Shown piece by piece: positions 14,207 through 22,266 of a stretch of 43,236 nt of DNA. The stretch is from a virus. The position numbers and the translations under genes were made by a program. Where the stretch lies: positions 1-43,236 of the IMG/VR virus record IMGVR_UViG_3300044996_000223, one strand, 5' to 3'. The first letter of the stretch is position 1; each line of letters begins with the position of its first letter. The notes under the pieces are model-generated. The model was not told the DNA's origin. It made no database searches and saw only the letters and a program-made list of their open reading frames with translations.

Positions 14207-15430
14207 TTACCCCATTTTTCGGCCATAAAACCCGCCGCTATTACGATACAACGATTGCAGGAAAGCCAACTCGCTCGGATCGGGTTGCAACTGCGTGTTG
14301 CTCAAAATCCTGTCCAACGCGCTCACGGTGTCACCCATTTGATTCACATACGACTGATCGGCTCCAAACCGCTTCGTCGCCGTGTCCATCATGCTCTCCC
14401 GCAAGTCCGCGTTCTCCTCCGTGGCCATCTGTTGACGCAACACCAACAACAACCGAGGATCAAGCTGCCTGCCAGCCGCCGCGTATTGTTGCTGCAACTG
14501 CGTCACCGCCGCGTTGTACTGACGCGCCCGCGCGTCACGCAACACACCGATTGCCTGCGCCTGATACTCCGGCCCGAACGGATTGCTGCCCAACCTCTGT
14601 TGCACCAACCGACGATGACCGTACGCCGCGCCGAGGGCTTGGTTGCGGTCTGCCATCGCCTGATTCCGCGCATCACGCTTCGCCTTGTTATTCGCCTCAA
14701 GTGCCGCCGCCGCCAAGTTGCCGCCGTTCTTCTCCGTCGGCCCGCCGTTTCCATCCCACGAATGAAACGAACTGCCGCGATTCAAAATATCACGCTGCAA
14801 TTCCGCCATCGGCTTCAACCCGCGCGTCGGCGAGACGACTTGCCCGGCGTTCGGATTCATCCGCAACGCCGCGCGATTCGCAAAATCCGACTGCGAATTC
14901 GCCAAGTCCTGCGCGCGCCGACGCGGATCAGCCCCAGTCAGCAAACCGTCCATCATGGATGGATTTAACGTCGGGTTTGCGGCGGGATTATACTGACCGC
15001 CTATTTCGTCGCCACCCCATCTAGCAGCAATCCTTCTCCGCTCCTCTGGCGTAAGCGGGTCAACAACAGGAGACCACGACGACAACACGGCAGATGGATG
15101 AAGCCCACCCTGACCACGATTATCCTGGTACGGAGAAAACAAATTCCACATCAACTCCGCGTTCGTCAAATCTCGATCTTCGCCAAGTTTCACACCCTCC
15201 GGATTAAACGTCGAGGGGTCTTGACGCGGCGGGTTGAAATCATCGAATCCATCAATATTGCTCCAATCTATTTCGTCATTACTCCAATCTATTTCGCCGC
15301 CACCATCTTCTTCGTCTTCACCCCAGCCTCCGCCAACAAACGGCATCAGGCCAACCGCCAGCGCCGCAAACCCGCTCGCCAACAACACGTCCGCAAGCCA
15401 CAACCGTAAATTAAACCATAAAGTTTTCAT
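14207..15430 (-). CDS. putative internal virion protein, 407 aa
   Basis: The start (MKTLWFNLRL) has AAGGAGAG upstream; a longer frame from 15499 lacks one. The first 35 residues are hydrophobic and resemble the N-terminus of the capsid gene product at 26354 (both contain WFNxRLxL). An acidic Asp/Gly/Trp linker and a long Ala/Gln/Arg-rich helical body follow, as in ejected core proteins of short-tailed phages. The hydrophobic N-terminus could insert into a membrane during DNA entry. No database family is recalled with confidence. Confidence 0.6.
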   Translation of the reverse strand: MKTLWFNLRLWLADVLLASGFAALAVGLMPFVGGGWGEDEEDGGGEIDWSNDEIDWSNIDGFDDFNPPRQDPSTFNPEGVKLGEDRDLTNAELMWNLFSPYQDNRGQGGLHPSAVLSSWSPVVDPLTPEERRRIAARWGGDEIGGQYNPAANPTLNPSMMDGLLTGADPRRRAQDLANSQSDFANRAALRMNPNAGQVVSPTRGLKPMAELQRDILNRGSSFHSWDGNGGPTEKNGGNLAAAALEANNKAKRDARNQAMADRNQALGAAYGHRRLVQQRLGSNPFGPEYQAQAIGVLRDARARQYNAAVTQLQQQYAAAGRQLDPRLLLVLRQQMATEENADLRESMMDTATKRFGADQSYVNQMGDTVSALDRILSNTQLQPDPSELAFLQSLYRNSGGFYGRKMG

Positions 15431-15444
15431 CTCGCATTCTCTCC

Positions 15445-17469
15445 TTATCTTGTCTCGCCGCCATTCACGCAGCGAACCGTTACCGTATCCAACTGCCACG
15501 GCTGCGCCGGTCTCGAAGTACCCACCTTCAACTGCATATCCTCACCGAAACACCCAAGCCTCACAACACTCTCGTCACGCAAAGCAACGGGCAACGGCGT
15601 GCGACCGCATACGCTCATCCTTCCGCGAGATGTCACGCTCTGCTCGCACTCCGGCTGCCCACCCAAATCCCGCGTACCAATCACAGCCTCTTGCCATCGT
15701 TTTTGCGTAGGCTCGGCCATTACCATCCTCGGCGTCTTCCAGTAACTCTCGTACCCGCCCACCATTACCAAGTCACCCACCGCTGGCAACGGATCGAACT
15801 TCCCGCCGTACAACGTCGTGTCCATGTTCAGCTTTGTCCCATCCGTCACGCTCGAAAGCAGTCTCCTCTGACCCTTCGCCGCCCCGCTCAAAATTGTCAC
15901 TACCGCGCCATCAGGTTTCGTGCCTCCGTCGGGATCACTGAAATACTCCGCCATGCAAACCAAGTAGCTACCGTCACTAGCCACTTCGGTTATCACGCCA
16001 AGCACGCTCGCCGCGTCAGCCATGCCGTCCACGTTGCCAACGTCAAACACCAAAATCTGGCCGTGATAATTCGATACCAACAACCGCGCCTCGTTGTCGG
16101 AAAACAATTCCACGCGCGAATTCATCGCGGGCAACCGCATCACCCACCATTTGCACGGCACACCCTCAAGGCTCTCGGAAAAATCGGCCACCAACAACAA
16201 ATCCGTCACGTCGCTCTGGTCAACCGCCGTCAACCAAAGCATATACCACTTGCGCGGCGCGTACCAACATGCGTGCGCCATGTGATCCCGCGCGTGATTC
16301 ACTTGCGTTCGCAAAAATTCCTCCAACTGACGACTGATATTCTCCGGTCGGTTCGTCGCAATCAGACTCTCTCCACCCTGCATCAAATAAACACCGCCAG
16401 CGCCGCCGTACCAAATCGCGTTGCCGCGCCCGTCCTGAACCATCGTGTGATGCGAAGCGCACCCGATCTGCGTGCTCACCGTCAACGGAGTCCATTGCGC
16501 GCCGTTGTTTGTCAAAAGATGCGTGCTCCGTTTCTTGCACGCGACAAAATGATCCCGACAAATCCCAAGCGCCGTAATCACGTCGCCATCGTCATACCCG
16601 ACACTGCAACTCGACAGCGCGCTCGTCGGATCGTATCCCTCGATGTTACCGGGCAACGGATTCGAGAAAAACACCGTGCCGCCATCCTGACCGATGATTC
16701 GATACGTCTCGCTGACATCAAAGCACGCCCTATCCAGCAACGCCACCTGCGTATTCTCCGTGAAATCCTTGATCGTGAACGTCTCGGCGGACGACCCAAA
16801 CACGATCCGCTTCCCAATGCAACCGCGCGTCAACCCGGCGTCAAAGAATGTTCGCCATATACCGGGGTTTCCTCCTCCGCCGCCGATTGCGCTCGTTCCC
16901 TTCGAGTACGTCACCGCGCCCGCCAGCGCGATCTGTAATTGGCTGGCGACTACAAACGGGCACGCCGGTAACGGCGCGTTCGCGTAGGATACTTCCGTCG
17001 CCGTCAACGAAGCGTCCGCAATCGAAATGTCAAACTCCGTTGACGTGTTGTCCGCAATCGAAGCACCCTCCGTCACGCGGTACAACTTGTTGCCGTCCGC
17101 CGCCGTCATGTAAACAACGCGCGCGTTCACCGCTGGATTCCCGCTCACCGGAACACTCCCCAACGAAATCTTCTTGACGCCATCATCCTCAACGTCCACC
17201 GCCTCTGTCAAAATCGGGTTTGATTCAACCGCGATCACGCCGCTCTCAATAATCGCGAACGTCACCGCGATTATGTGTTTTCCCTTTGTCACCGCGCCGC
17301 TATCGCTAACCGTCGCCGTCGGCGCGCTCAACGGTTCCTCAATCCCCAACATCCGTAACTCCGACGCCTTGCCGCGATTGCACAAGTTCGCGTTCACGCC
17401 ATCGCAGATAATCTCGCGCCCGCCAAGTCGCGCGCTCGACGGCAAACTATCTGTCACAATCAAATTCAT
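15445..17469 (-). CDS. tail tube/nozzle-like beta-propeller protein
   Basis: A 674-aa, strand-rich protein. Repeats such as GIWRTFFDAG, GICRDHFVACKKRSTHLL, GNAIWYGGAGGVYLMQGG and MLWLTAVDQ have the look of the stabilisation and tubular proteins of short-tailed phages (P22 gp10, T7 gp12 type). These close the portal and form the tail. The ATGA overlap with the preceding gene and GGAGG 9 nt upstream fix the start at 17469. The assignment rests on sequence appearance and gene order after the adaptor gene, not on a signature motif. Confidence 0.6.
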   Translation of the reverse strand: MNLIVTDSLPSSARLGGREIICDGVNANLCNRGKASELRMLGIEEPLSAPTATVSDSGAVTKGKHIIAVTFAIIESGVIAVESNPILTEAVDVEDDGVKKISLGSVPVSGNPAVNARVVYMTAADGNKLYRVTEGASIADNTSTEFDISIADASLTATEVSYANAPLPACPFVVASQLQIALAGAVTYSKGTSAIGGGGGNPGIWRTFFDAGLTRGCIGKRIVFGSSAETFTIKDFTENTQVALLDRACFDVSETYRIIGQDGGTVFFSNPLPGNIEGYDPTSALSSCSVGYDDGDVITALGICRDHFVACKKRSTHLLTNNGAQWTPLTVSTQIGCASHHTMVQDGRGNAIWYGGAGGVYLMQGGESLIATNRPENISRQLEEFLRTQVNHARDHMAHACWYAPRKWYMLWLTAVDQSDVTDLLLVADFSESLEGVPCKWWVMRLPAMNSRVELFSDNEARLLVSNYHGQILVFDVGNVDGMADAASVLGVITEVASDGSYLVCMAEYFSDPDGGTKPDGAVVTILSGAAKGQRRLLSSVTDGTKLNMDTTLYGGKFDPLPAVGDLVMVGGYESYWKTPRMVMAEPTQKRWQEAVIGTRDLGGQPECEQSVTSRGRMSVCGRTPLPVALRDESVVRLGCFGEDMQLKVGTSRPAQPWQLDTVTVRCVNGGETR

Positions 17470-17981
17470 CCGCAGCATCCTCCGCCGGTTTCCACCGATA
17501 CCAACGGCATCTCCGCGTCAGCCGCCGTCGGCGCTTCCTTCACTACGGCATCAATCGCATCCGCAGCAGCACTCGCTGTCCTCGCAAACACAATCACTTT
17601 TGGCCACCCGCTCAAACATAACTCGCACCGCACCGCCGCGTCATTAGCCTTGTCCCGCAGTACCTCTCGCACGCAACGCGCCAGTACCACCGCGTTCTTT
17701 GCTGCCACCACGCTGCGAGATGTGCCTACTGCTATCACCGCCAGCGGACTCGACGCGCGCAAAAGCCGCGCGCGATCCCCCAGTGCCGCCACCGCCGCCC
17801 CTACACGATCTCCGACACCAGCCATCCGATCTGTGTCGCTCCACTCCGAACCGATACCGCGATGCTGCGGCGCGCCCCACGGATAACCTTCAAGGCTTCC
17901 GTCTGCGTCCACAAACACCACGCCGCTCACGCGCTCCGCGCCAGCCAGCGTCTTTGTGTTGATCACTCCAATCGCCTTCAC
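17466..17981 (-). CDS. hypothetical tail-region protein, 171 aa
   Basis: The start is GTG at 17981, overlapping the upstream stop as GTGA with AGGAG 8 nt away; a GTG three codons earlier is less well placed. The protein is Ala/Val-rich with a possible Rossmann-like alternation (VVFVDADGS, AVIAVGTS, KVIVFARTA). It ends in a Gly-Cys-Cys tail. Its position between two virion genes suggests a structural or assembly role. No family is recognised. Confidence 0.55.
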   Translation of the reverse strand: MKAIGVINTKTLAGAERVSGVVFVDADGSLEGYPWGAPQHRGIGSEWSDTDRMAGVGDRVGAAVAALGDRARLLRASSPLAVIAVGTSRSVVAAKNAVVLARCVREVLRDKANDAAVRCELCLSGWPKVIVFARTASAAADAIDAVVKEAPTAADAEMPLVSVETGGGCCG

Positions 17982-19648
17982 GATGGACACTCCTGCGGCA
18001 CGTTTTCCAGTGCCTCCTGCTCGGTGTTATACGGCCCTGAAATCTTGCTGTACTTCGAGCCGTCAACACACGTGTTCCATTCGTAAGCCAATTCGTCACC
18101 TTCCATCGGAAACCGCATGATTGTCGGCGTTGACGTGAATTCCCCAACGCAGTCAGGCGACGCAAAATCATGTTTCCAGCAAACCACGTCCCACACCGGT
18201 AGCGGAGGCGGATACGTGTAGAAATCGCATTTCTCGCTCAACGCCTTATGGTCGCCGTCTTCCGCTGTTACGGTAAAAGCGTAATCCGTGTCGTCTTGCA
18301 ACAGGTTTTCCGGTAACGCAACGCTTGTCGTCGTTGATGTTCCTTGCCATATCGGTTCCTCGCCGAATCGTAGGTACAACCTGAACGTATATGATTTTGC
18401 CTTGTTGATAAGAAAACCAAACGATAACTCCGTTGGTTTCGGATTGTAACTATGCCCGGAGGGACGCAAATCTGTCGGCTTCTCCAACGGAACATAGACG
18501 CTGAACGCTTGCGCGTCGCTCGTGCGGCTTTCCAAACCGCGTACCGCCGTCACCGTGAACGTGTACTCCTCCAAATCCTCCATGTATCCCGCCGCCTCAG
18601 AGCACGAAGGCTCACTCAACTCGCCGCTCGTGTAGATCACCGCGCCGTTTTTATACAGCTTGAAAACATACCCCAGCGCGTTCGGCGTTTCATCGCACTC
18701 CAACGATACAATGTCCGTTTCGCCGCTCGGCCTCAAATTCGTCGGCGTGCCGACGTGCGGCAACGCCACGTTGAACGCTTGCGCCGCGCTCGTCGCGCTC
18801 GTCACCGCATTGCTCGCCTTCACCTTGAACGAATAACTCTTGCCGTCCTCAAGCAACCCGTTCGGCAACTGGAAACTCGGCTCCGCCTGCTCGTCGCTCG
18901 CGTAGATCGGGTTGCCATTGCTGTCATACACATAGAACGTGTACCCCGTCGCGCCGTTCACCGCGCCACAACTCAACGTCGGCGTCAATTCCGCTATCGC
19001 CGCGTTCGGCGCGAGATTCATGGGTGCCGTCAACCGCGTCGCGATCATCACGTTCGCAACGGACTTCACCACGTTGTTAATATACCCGCTCACGCGAATC
19101 ACATACGCCGTGCCGCCCACCATTTTTCCCGCGTCAACATTCTTGCTGAACATGTCCTTGCTAACCGCGCTCGACCACACTTCCGCACCGTTCATCGTAA
19201 GCACTTGAACCTTGTACCCAGTCGCTTCGCTGAATCCAGTCCATTCGACAGTGCAATCATCAGGATCAATATCGTTCGTGCCGCTTGTTGGCGCCGTGAT
19301 CGCAACGCGCCCGACACGCTGCTTCGCGCGCTTAATAATACGACGCGGCGACGGAGCCGACGCCAGATTCGTCAACGTGTTCACCGCGCCGCTCGCGGCA
19401 ATCGTCAGTAACCCAGCCTCCGCCAACGTCAACGGAGAAAAATAACTGAAATACTTGATCGGAACCGTGCCCGTATCAACCCAATGCCCGCACCCGTTCC
19501 GCGACAATATCGAGCCGCCAAGACCGAACACATTCAAGCAATCCGGTGAACGCATCGGCCCTTCAAGCTCCTGTAGCTTGCGCGGATTGGTTGTCAGGTC
19601 AATCCCGCCATCCAACCGCCGCCGCGTGCTGTTCAGTGTTCTCGACAT
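17978..19648 (-). CDS. tail-region protein with fibronectin-III-like repeats
   Basis: 556 aa. After an N-terminal segment (LDGGIDLTTNP, then SPDCLNVFGLGG) like that of phage tail-stabilisation proteins, residues about 115-490 show four repeats of 90-100 aa. Each has the pattern P-T-N-L/x-P-S-G, a GY(x)F(K/R)(L/V)Y strand and SYTFxVxA at the end. This is the fibronectin-III / Ig-like fold often used to bind surface glycans. The C-terminal 60 residues are Cys/Trp-rich. It probably contributes to the tail exterior or receptor binding. It overlaps its downstream neighbour by GTGA. Confidence 0.7.
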   Translation of the reverse strand: MSRTLNSTRRRLDGGIDLTTNPRKLQELEGPMRSPDCLNVFGLGGSILSRNGCGHWVDTGTVPIKYFSYFSPLTLAEAGLLTIAASGAVNTLTNLASAPSPRRIIKRAKQRVGRVAITAPTSGTNDIDPDDCTVEWTGFSEATGYKVQVLTMNGAEVWSSAVSKDMFSKNVDAGKMVGGTAYVIRVSGYINNVVKSVANVMIATRLTAPMNLAPNAAIAELTPTLSCGAVNGATGYTFYVYDSNGNPIYASDEQAEPSFQLPNGLLEDGKSYSFKVKASNAVTSATSAAQAFNVALPHVGTPTNLRPSGETDIVSLECDETPNALGYVFKLYKNGAVIYTSGELSEPSCSEAAGYMEDLEEYTFTVTAVRGLESRTSDAQAFSVYVPLEKPTDLRPSGHSYNPKPTELSFGFLINKAKSYTFRLYLRFGEEPIWQGTSTTTSVALPENLLQDDTDYAFTVTAEDGDHKALSEKCDFYTYPPPLPVWDVVCWKHDFASPDCVGEFTSTPTIMRFPMEGDELAYEWNTCVDGSKYSKISGPYNTEQEALENVPQECPS

Positions 19649-19651
19649 TGG

Positions 19652-20578
19652 TTAGTCTTCCACAATCACAATGCTCTCGTGCCCCATCTCGCGACCGCCA
19701 GCCATCCACGGCGCGCTGGCAACCTTGTATGCCGCATTGCCTTTCTCGTTGCAAAATTTCGCGCGCTCGCTATCCGCATCGCTCTGCGACAACAACGCAA
19801 ACGACGCCCACAACACCACCACGCGCTCAAAACCGTCCGCCTCCGGAACCGTCATCGCGTCAGCATCCGCCACCAGCTTGCTCGTCGCAAGGACACCGTA
19901 AAACCGCAACCCTTCCGACACGCTCACATCCGGAAACGTGTCCAACTCAATCTGCGACGGCGATACCACCGTGTACCTACCCGGCCTGCCTACCGGCTTT
20001 TGCACCGCTCCGTTGCCGCTGATCAACCACCACGGCCAAGCGTTCGACGGGTCTTTATGGAGAACGTCTATCTTGGACAGCTTGCAATACGATTCGCTCG
20101 CGCTCTGACGATGCTCGCCCACCTCGAACGCCAACAGCCCGCTCGGCAACGTCACCACGTCAACGCCAGCCTCAACGTCAGCCTCTATGCTCCCGTACAA
20201 CGCGCGCGGCGCCTCGCGCCACAACCGATTTTGCAACAACTCCAACGCATCCACTATCGCGCTGTCAACGTCCTCGTCAGTCCAGCCGCCTTGACGCGAC
20301 ACAAGAAAATGCGGCAGGTTGTTGTGCGCCGCGCCGCTGTCAAACACCTTGTTCACCGTCAACAACGTCGCCGACGCGATCCCTCGCACCGTCCTCACGA
20401 TCCCGTCAATGCTGATCTCGTCGCCAACCTGGTACTCATCCGAAAAGTAAGTGCCAATCCCAACAACCGCTTTTGAATTCTGATCAACTGTTACCGTGCC
20501 AGTCTTCGGCGTCGGGAAAAATCCGCGCTCGCGCAATTCACCGCGCACAGCCCACCGCAACTCGGCCAGCGTCTTCAT
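19652..20578 (-). CDS. head-tail adaptor (gp4-like) protein
   Basis: 308 aa from an ATG that overlaps the upstream stop as ATGA (20575-20578); a longer frame is excluded by that overlap. The N-terminal helix (MKTLAELRWAVRGELRERGFF) is followed by a small beta-barrel segment. Then come the helical WTDEDVDSAIVDALELLQNRLW and a C-terminal helical pair typical of phage adaptor proteins that bind under the portal ring and start the tail. The gene order adaptor, then propeller, supports this. No catalytic motif. Confidence 0.65.
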   Translation of the reverse strand: MKTLAELRWAVRGELRERGFFPTPKTGTVTVDQNSKAVVGIGTYFSDEYQVGDEISIDGIVRTVRGIASATLLTVNKVFDSGAAHNNLPHFLVSRQGGWTDEDVDSAIVDALELLQNRLWREAPRALYGSIEADVEAGVDVVTLPSGLLAFEVGEHRQSASESYCKLSKIDVLHKDPSNAWPWWLISGNGAVQKPVGRPGRYTVVSPSQIELDTFPDVSVSEGLRFYGVLATSKLVADADAMTVPEADGFERVVVLWASFALLSQSDADSERAKFCNEKGNAAYKVASAPWMAGGREMGHESIVIVED

Positions 20579-20952
20579 TCCGATTTTCCTTTCCACGCCA
20601 GCCATCCAAACCAGCGCACGTTCCGATAAATGATTTGCCGTTGCCACCACGACACGCCGCTTGCCACCATTGCCTCGCGAAACACGCCATCGCACCACGC
20701 GCGGTTTTCCGAGGATCGGTTCGGACTTGTACGGTACAACCAGTCATGCAACACCGCCGCCTGCGTGTACTTGCCAAACGGCGGAAGGATGTTCCAAAAA
20801 ATTCGCGGCACACTCGCGAGGTCAGTCTCAAAACCGGGTGGCACAAACAGCACCGTGCCGCCGTTCGTCTTGTACGAGAAACCCGACGCCACGCGCCATG
20901 TTTCGCCATCGCGCAGCGGCGTCAATTCAAGTTCGCTGTTGAATCGCCCCAT
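20575..20952 (-). CDS. DUF1353 family protein
   Basis: A 125-aa single-domain protein. The succession WRVASGFSYKTNGGTVLFVPPGFETDLASVPRIFW, in pieces, then LHDWLYR and a closing Trp-rich helix is diagnostic of DUF1353. These are small phage proteins usually located near lysis or tail genes. Their function is not established; conserved Asp, His and Ser suggest possible hydrolase or binding activity. Here it lies between a lipoprotein gene and the adaptor gene. Confidence 0.85.
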   Translation of the reverse strand: MGRFNSELELTPLRDGETWRVASGFSYKTNGGTVLFVPPGFETDLASVPRIFWNILPPFGKYTQAAVLHDWLYRTSPNRSSENRAWCDGVFREAMVASGVSWWQRQIIYRNVRWFGWLAWKGKSE

Positions 20953-20956
20953 GATG

Positions 20957-21379
20957 TCACCGGTTCGTTGTCGTCACGGACGGCATCGGCTCCGCAACAC
21001 TGCGTTGCGTAACCGCCGTCGAGCCGACTGAAAGAGACGTATTAACACGCCGCTTCATCCATCCCGCGTCTTCCGTTGTTGTTTGCTTGATGAGTTGCGC
21101 CTGTGACACGGCGTTGCTCGAACACAACACCAACTCGTGCCGAATCAATCCAATTCGCACCGAGGGCGCATTGCCTTCCGGCACGCTCGATACTTCAAGT
21201 CCAACTACTGTTGACGTGACAGACCGAATCCCGTTGTCCGTCACCGCGCATCCGCAAATAAACAGCAACCCCAGCACGGCGGCAACCCCGACAAGTAGCG
21301 ACCAAAACAACCACGCGATTGTAGAACCGCTCGGCGCGTCGTCATCGTGGAGATCACTTGGATTTGAAAAGTCGTTCAT
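20957..21379 (-). CDS. membrane-anchored lipoprotein-like protein, 140 aa
   Basis: The start at 21379 overlaps the upstream stop as ATGA and has GGAG upstream. A hydrophobic segment (residues about 22-45, IAWLFWSLLVGVAAVLGLL) ends in FICGC, which could be a lipobox (cleavage before Cys). A soluble Ser/Thr/Val-rich tail follows. Next to the holin candidate this could be a spanin-like or other lysis-related protein; the tail lacks the proline pattern of typical Rz1. The role is inferred from location. Confidence 0.5.
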   Translation of the reverse strand: MNDFSNPSDLHDDDAPSGSTIAWLFWSLLVGVAAVLGLLFICGCAVTDNGIRSVTSTVVGLEVSSVPEGNAPSVRIGLIRHELVLCSSNAVSQAQLIKQTTTEDAGWMKRRVNTSLSVGSTAVTQRSVAEPMPSVTTTNR

Positions 21380-21450
21380 GGCTCGCGCTCCGGTGGGATT
21401 GTCGGCGCAGGGGCAACTGGTTTTTGAAAGCAATCAATCTTTTGGTTCAT
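21376..21450 (-). CDS. proline-rich micro-protein, 24 aa
   Basis: The ATG follows the upstream TAA directly with AAGGAG ten bases before it, and its stop overlaps the next start as ATGA. Such tight spacing suggests real translation, if only to couple the neighbours. The peptide ends PVAPAPTIPPEREP. No function is assigned. Confidence 0.4.
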   Translation of the reverse strand: MNQKIDCFQKPVAPAPTIPPEREP

Positions 21451-21816
21451 TTATCTTTTCTCCTTCAATGCCTGCTCAACGACGCCGGTTAAATGCGAAA
21501 GCTCCCTGTGGATTCTGTCAAACTTTTGATCTATTTCCTTGTTTCGTTCATGCCGCTCCTGTTTTATTTCCGCGATGAAATTTGCCGTGACAGCGTGTTG
21601 CGCGGCGCAATCGCCCTTTTTCACAAACATATTGTTCAGCTTTCCAACTAACCACGCCCATACCAACCCGCTAAATATCGTAATTCCCGCAAGCACAATA
21701 GCTCCAATATCAAGATCAAGTGTCACCGCTCCAATCGCGCCAATGAAAGAACCAATGGTCGTTGAAAAAGTCAAAATCTTAGCCTCAGAAGCATGTTGTA
21801 CAAGCCACAAATTCAT
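21451..21816 (-). CDS. putative holin
   Basis: 121 aa with two hydrophobic segments (about 15-33 and 38-60) separated by a short Asp-containing turn. A long, highly charged helical tail (KQERHERNKEIDQKFDRIH) follows. Two membrane helices plus a charged cytoplasmic tail in a phage late operon is the usual holin layout. No endolysin is recognised beside it, so the identification is topological only. It overlaps its upstream neighbour by ATGA. Confidence 0.55.
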   Translation of the reverse strand: MNLWLVQHASEAKILTFSTTIGSFIGAIGAVTLDLDIGAIVLAGITIFSGLVWAWLVGKLNNMFVKKGDCAAQHAVTANFIAEIKQERHERNKEIDQKFDRIHRELSHLTGVVEQALKEKR

Positions 21817-22265
21817 CGCGTTGTCTCCGTCACTTTGTTCGATCCTTGATGGGCGAAATCAAAACCATACCCAGCCTCGCGCAACAACTGGCGCATCCAC
21901 ACCAGACGTTTCACGGCGCGCCATTGGACAACCTCGTCGGTGTTCGTCGGATTCGTGGCAATAATATCGGCATTCACAACGGGGTCGTTCGTTTCGTTGC
22001 CGCCCCAATCCGCCAACTCAACCCGATACTTCGCCGCCATGCTCATAGTTTCAGCATCAAGATATTCCGACACCTCTTCCAATTCGCCCGCCGCGTTCGT
22101 AGTGAAACTGGACGGCCACATTTTCAAAACCTGAGCGACGCTCAGTTGTTGCGTGACAACTTTTCCATCGGTTTGCGGACAAAGTTGTACCGGCGGAACG
22201 GCGAAAACGCAGAAGACAAAAAGTGCGCTAAAAACGGCGGAGATGATGAATGATAAGCGTTTCAT
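21813..22265 (-). CDS. secreted protein of unknown function, 150 aa
   Basis: A clear Sec signal peptide opens the protein (MKR, then SFIISAVFSALFVFCVFA, cleavage near VPP). The mature part is about 125 residues with TNPTNTDEVVQW and a helical C-terminus. No catalytic motif or family is recognised. It lies between the fibre-like gene and the holin candidate, so a lysis or envelope role is possible. The start is taken as the ATG that begins the signal peptide; one three codons earlier is possible. Confidence 0.55.
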   Translation of the reverse strand: MKRLSFIISAVFSALFVFCVFAVPPVQLCPQTDGKVVTQQLSVAQVLKMWPSSFTTNAAGELEEVSEYLDAETMSMAAKYRVELADWGGNETNDPVVNADIIATNPTNTDEVVQWRAVKRLVWMRQLLREAGYGFDFAHQGSNKVTETTR

Positions 22266-22266
22266 T

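Noticed and set aside
13876-15024. 382-aa + strand ORF in the late region
   Set aside because: Antisense to two well-supported virion genes, low-complexity, no ribosome site.
15691-16938. 415-aa + strand ORF opposite the tail propeller gene
   Set aside because: Typical shadow of a GC-rich gene; the - strand frame has tight overlaps with its neighbours.
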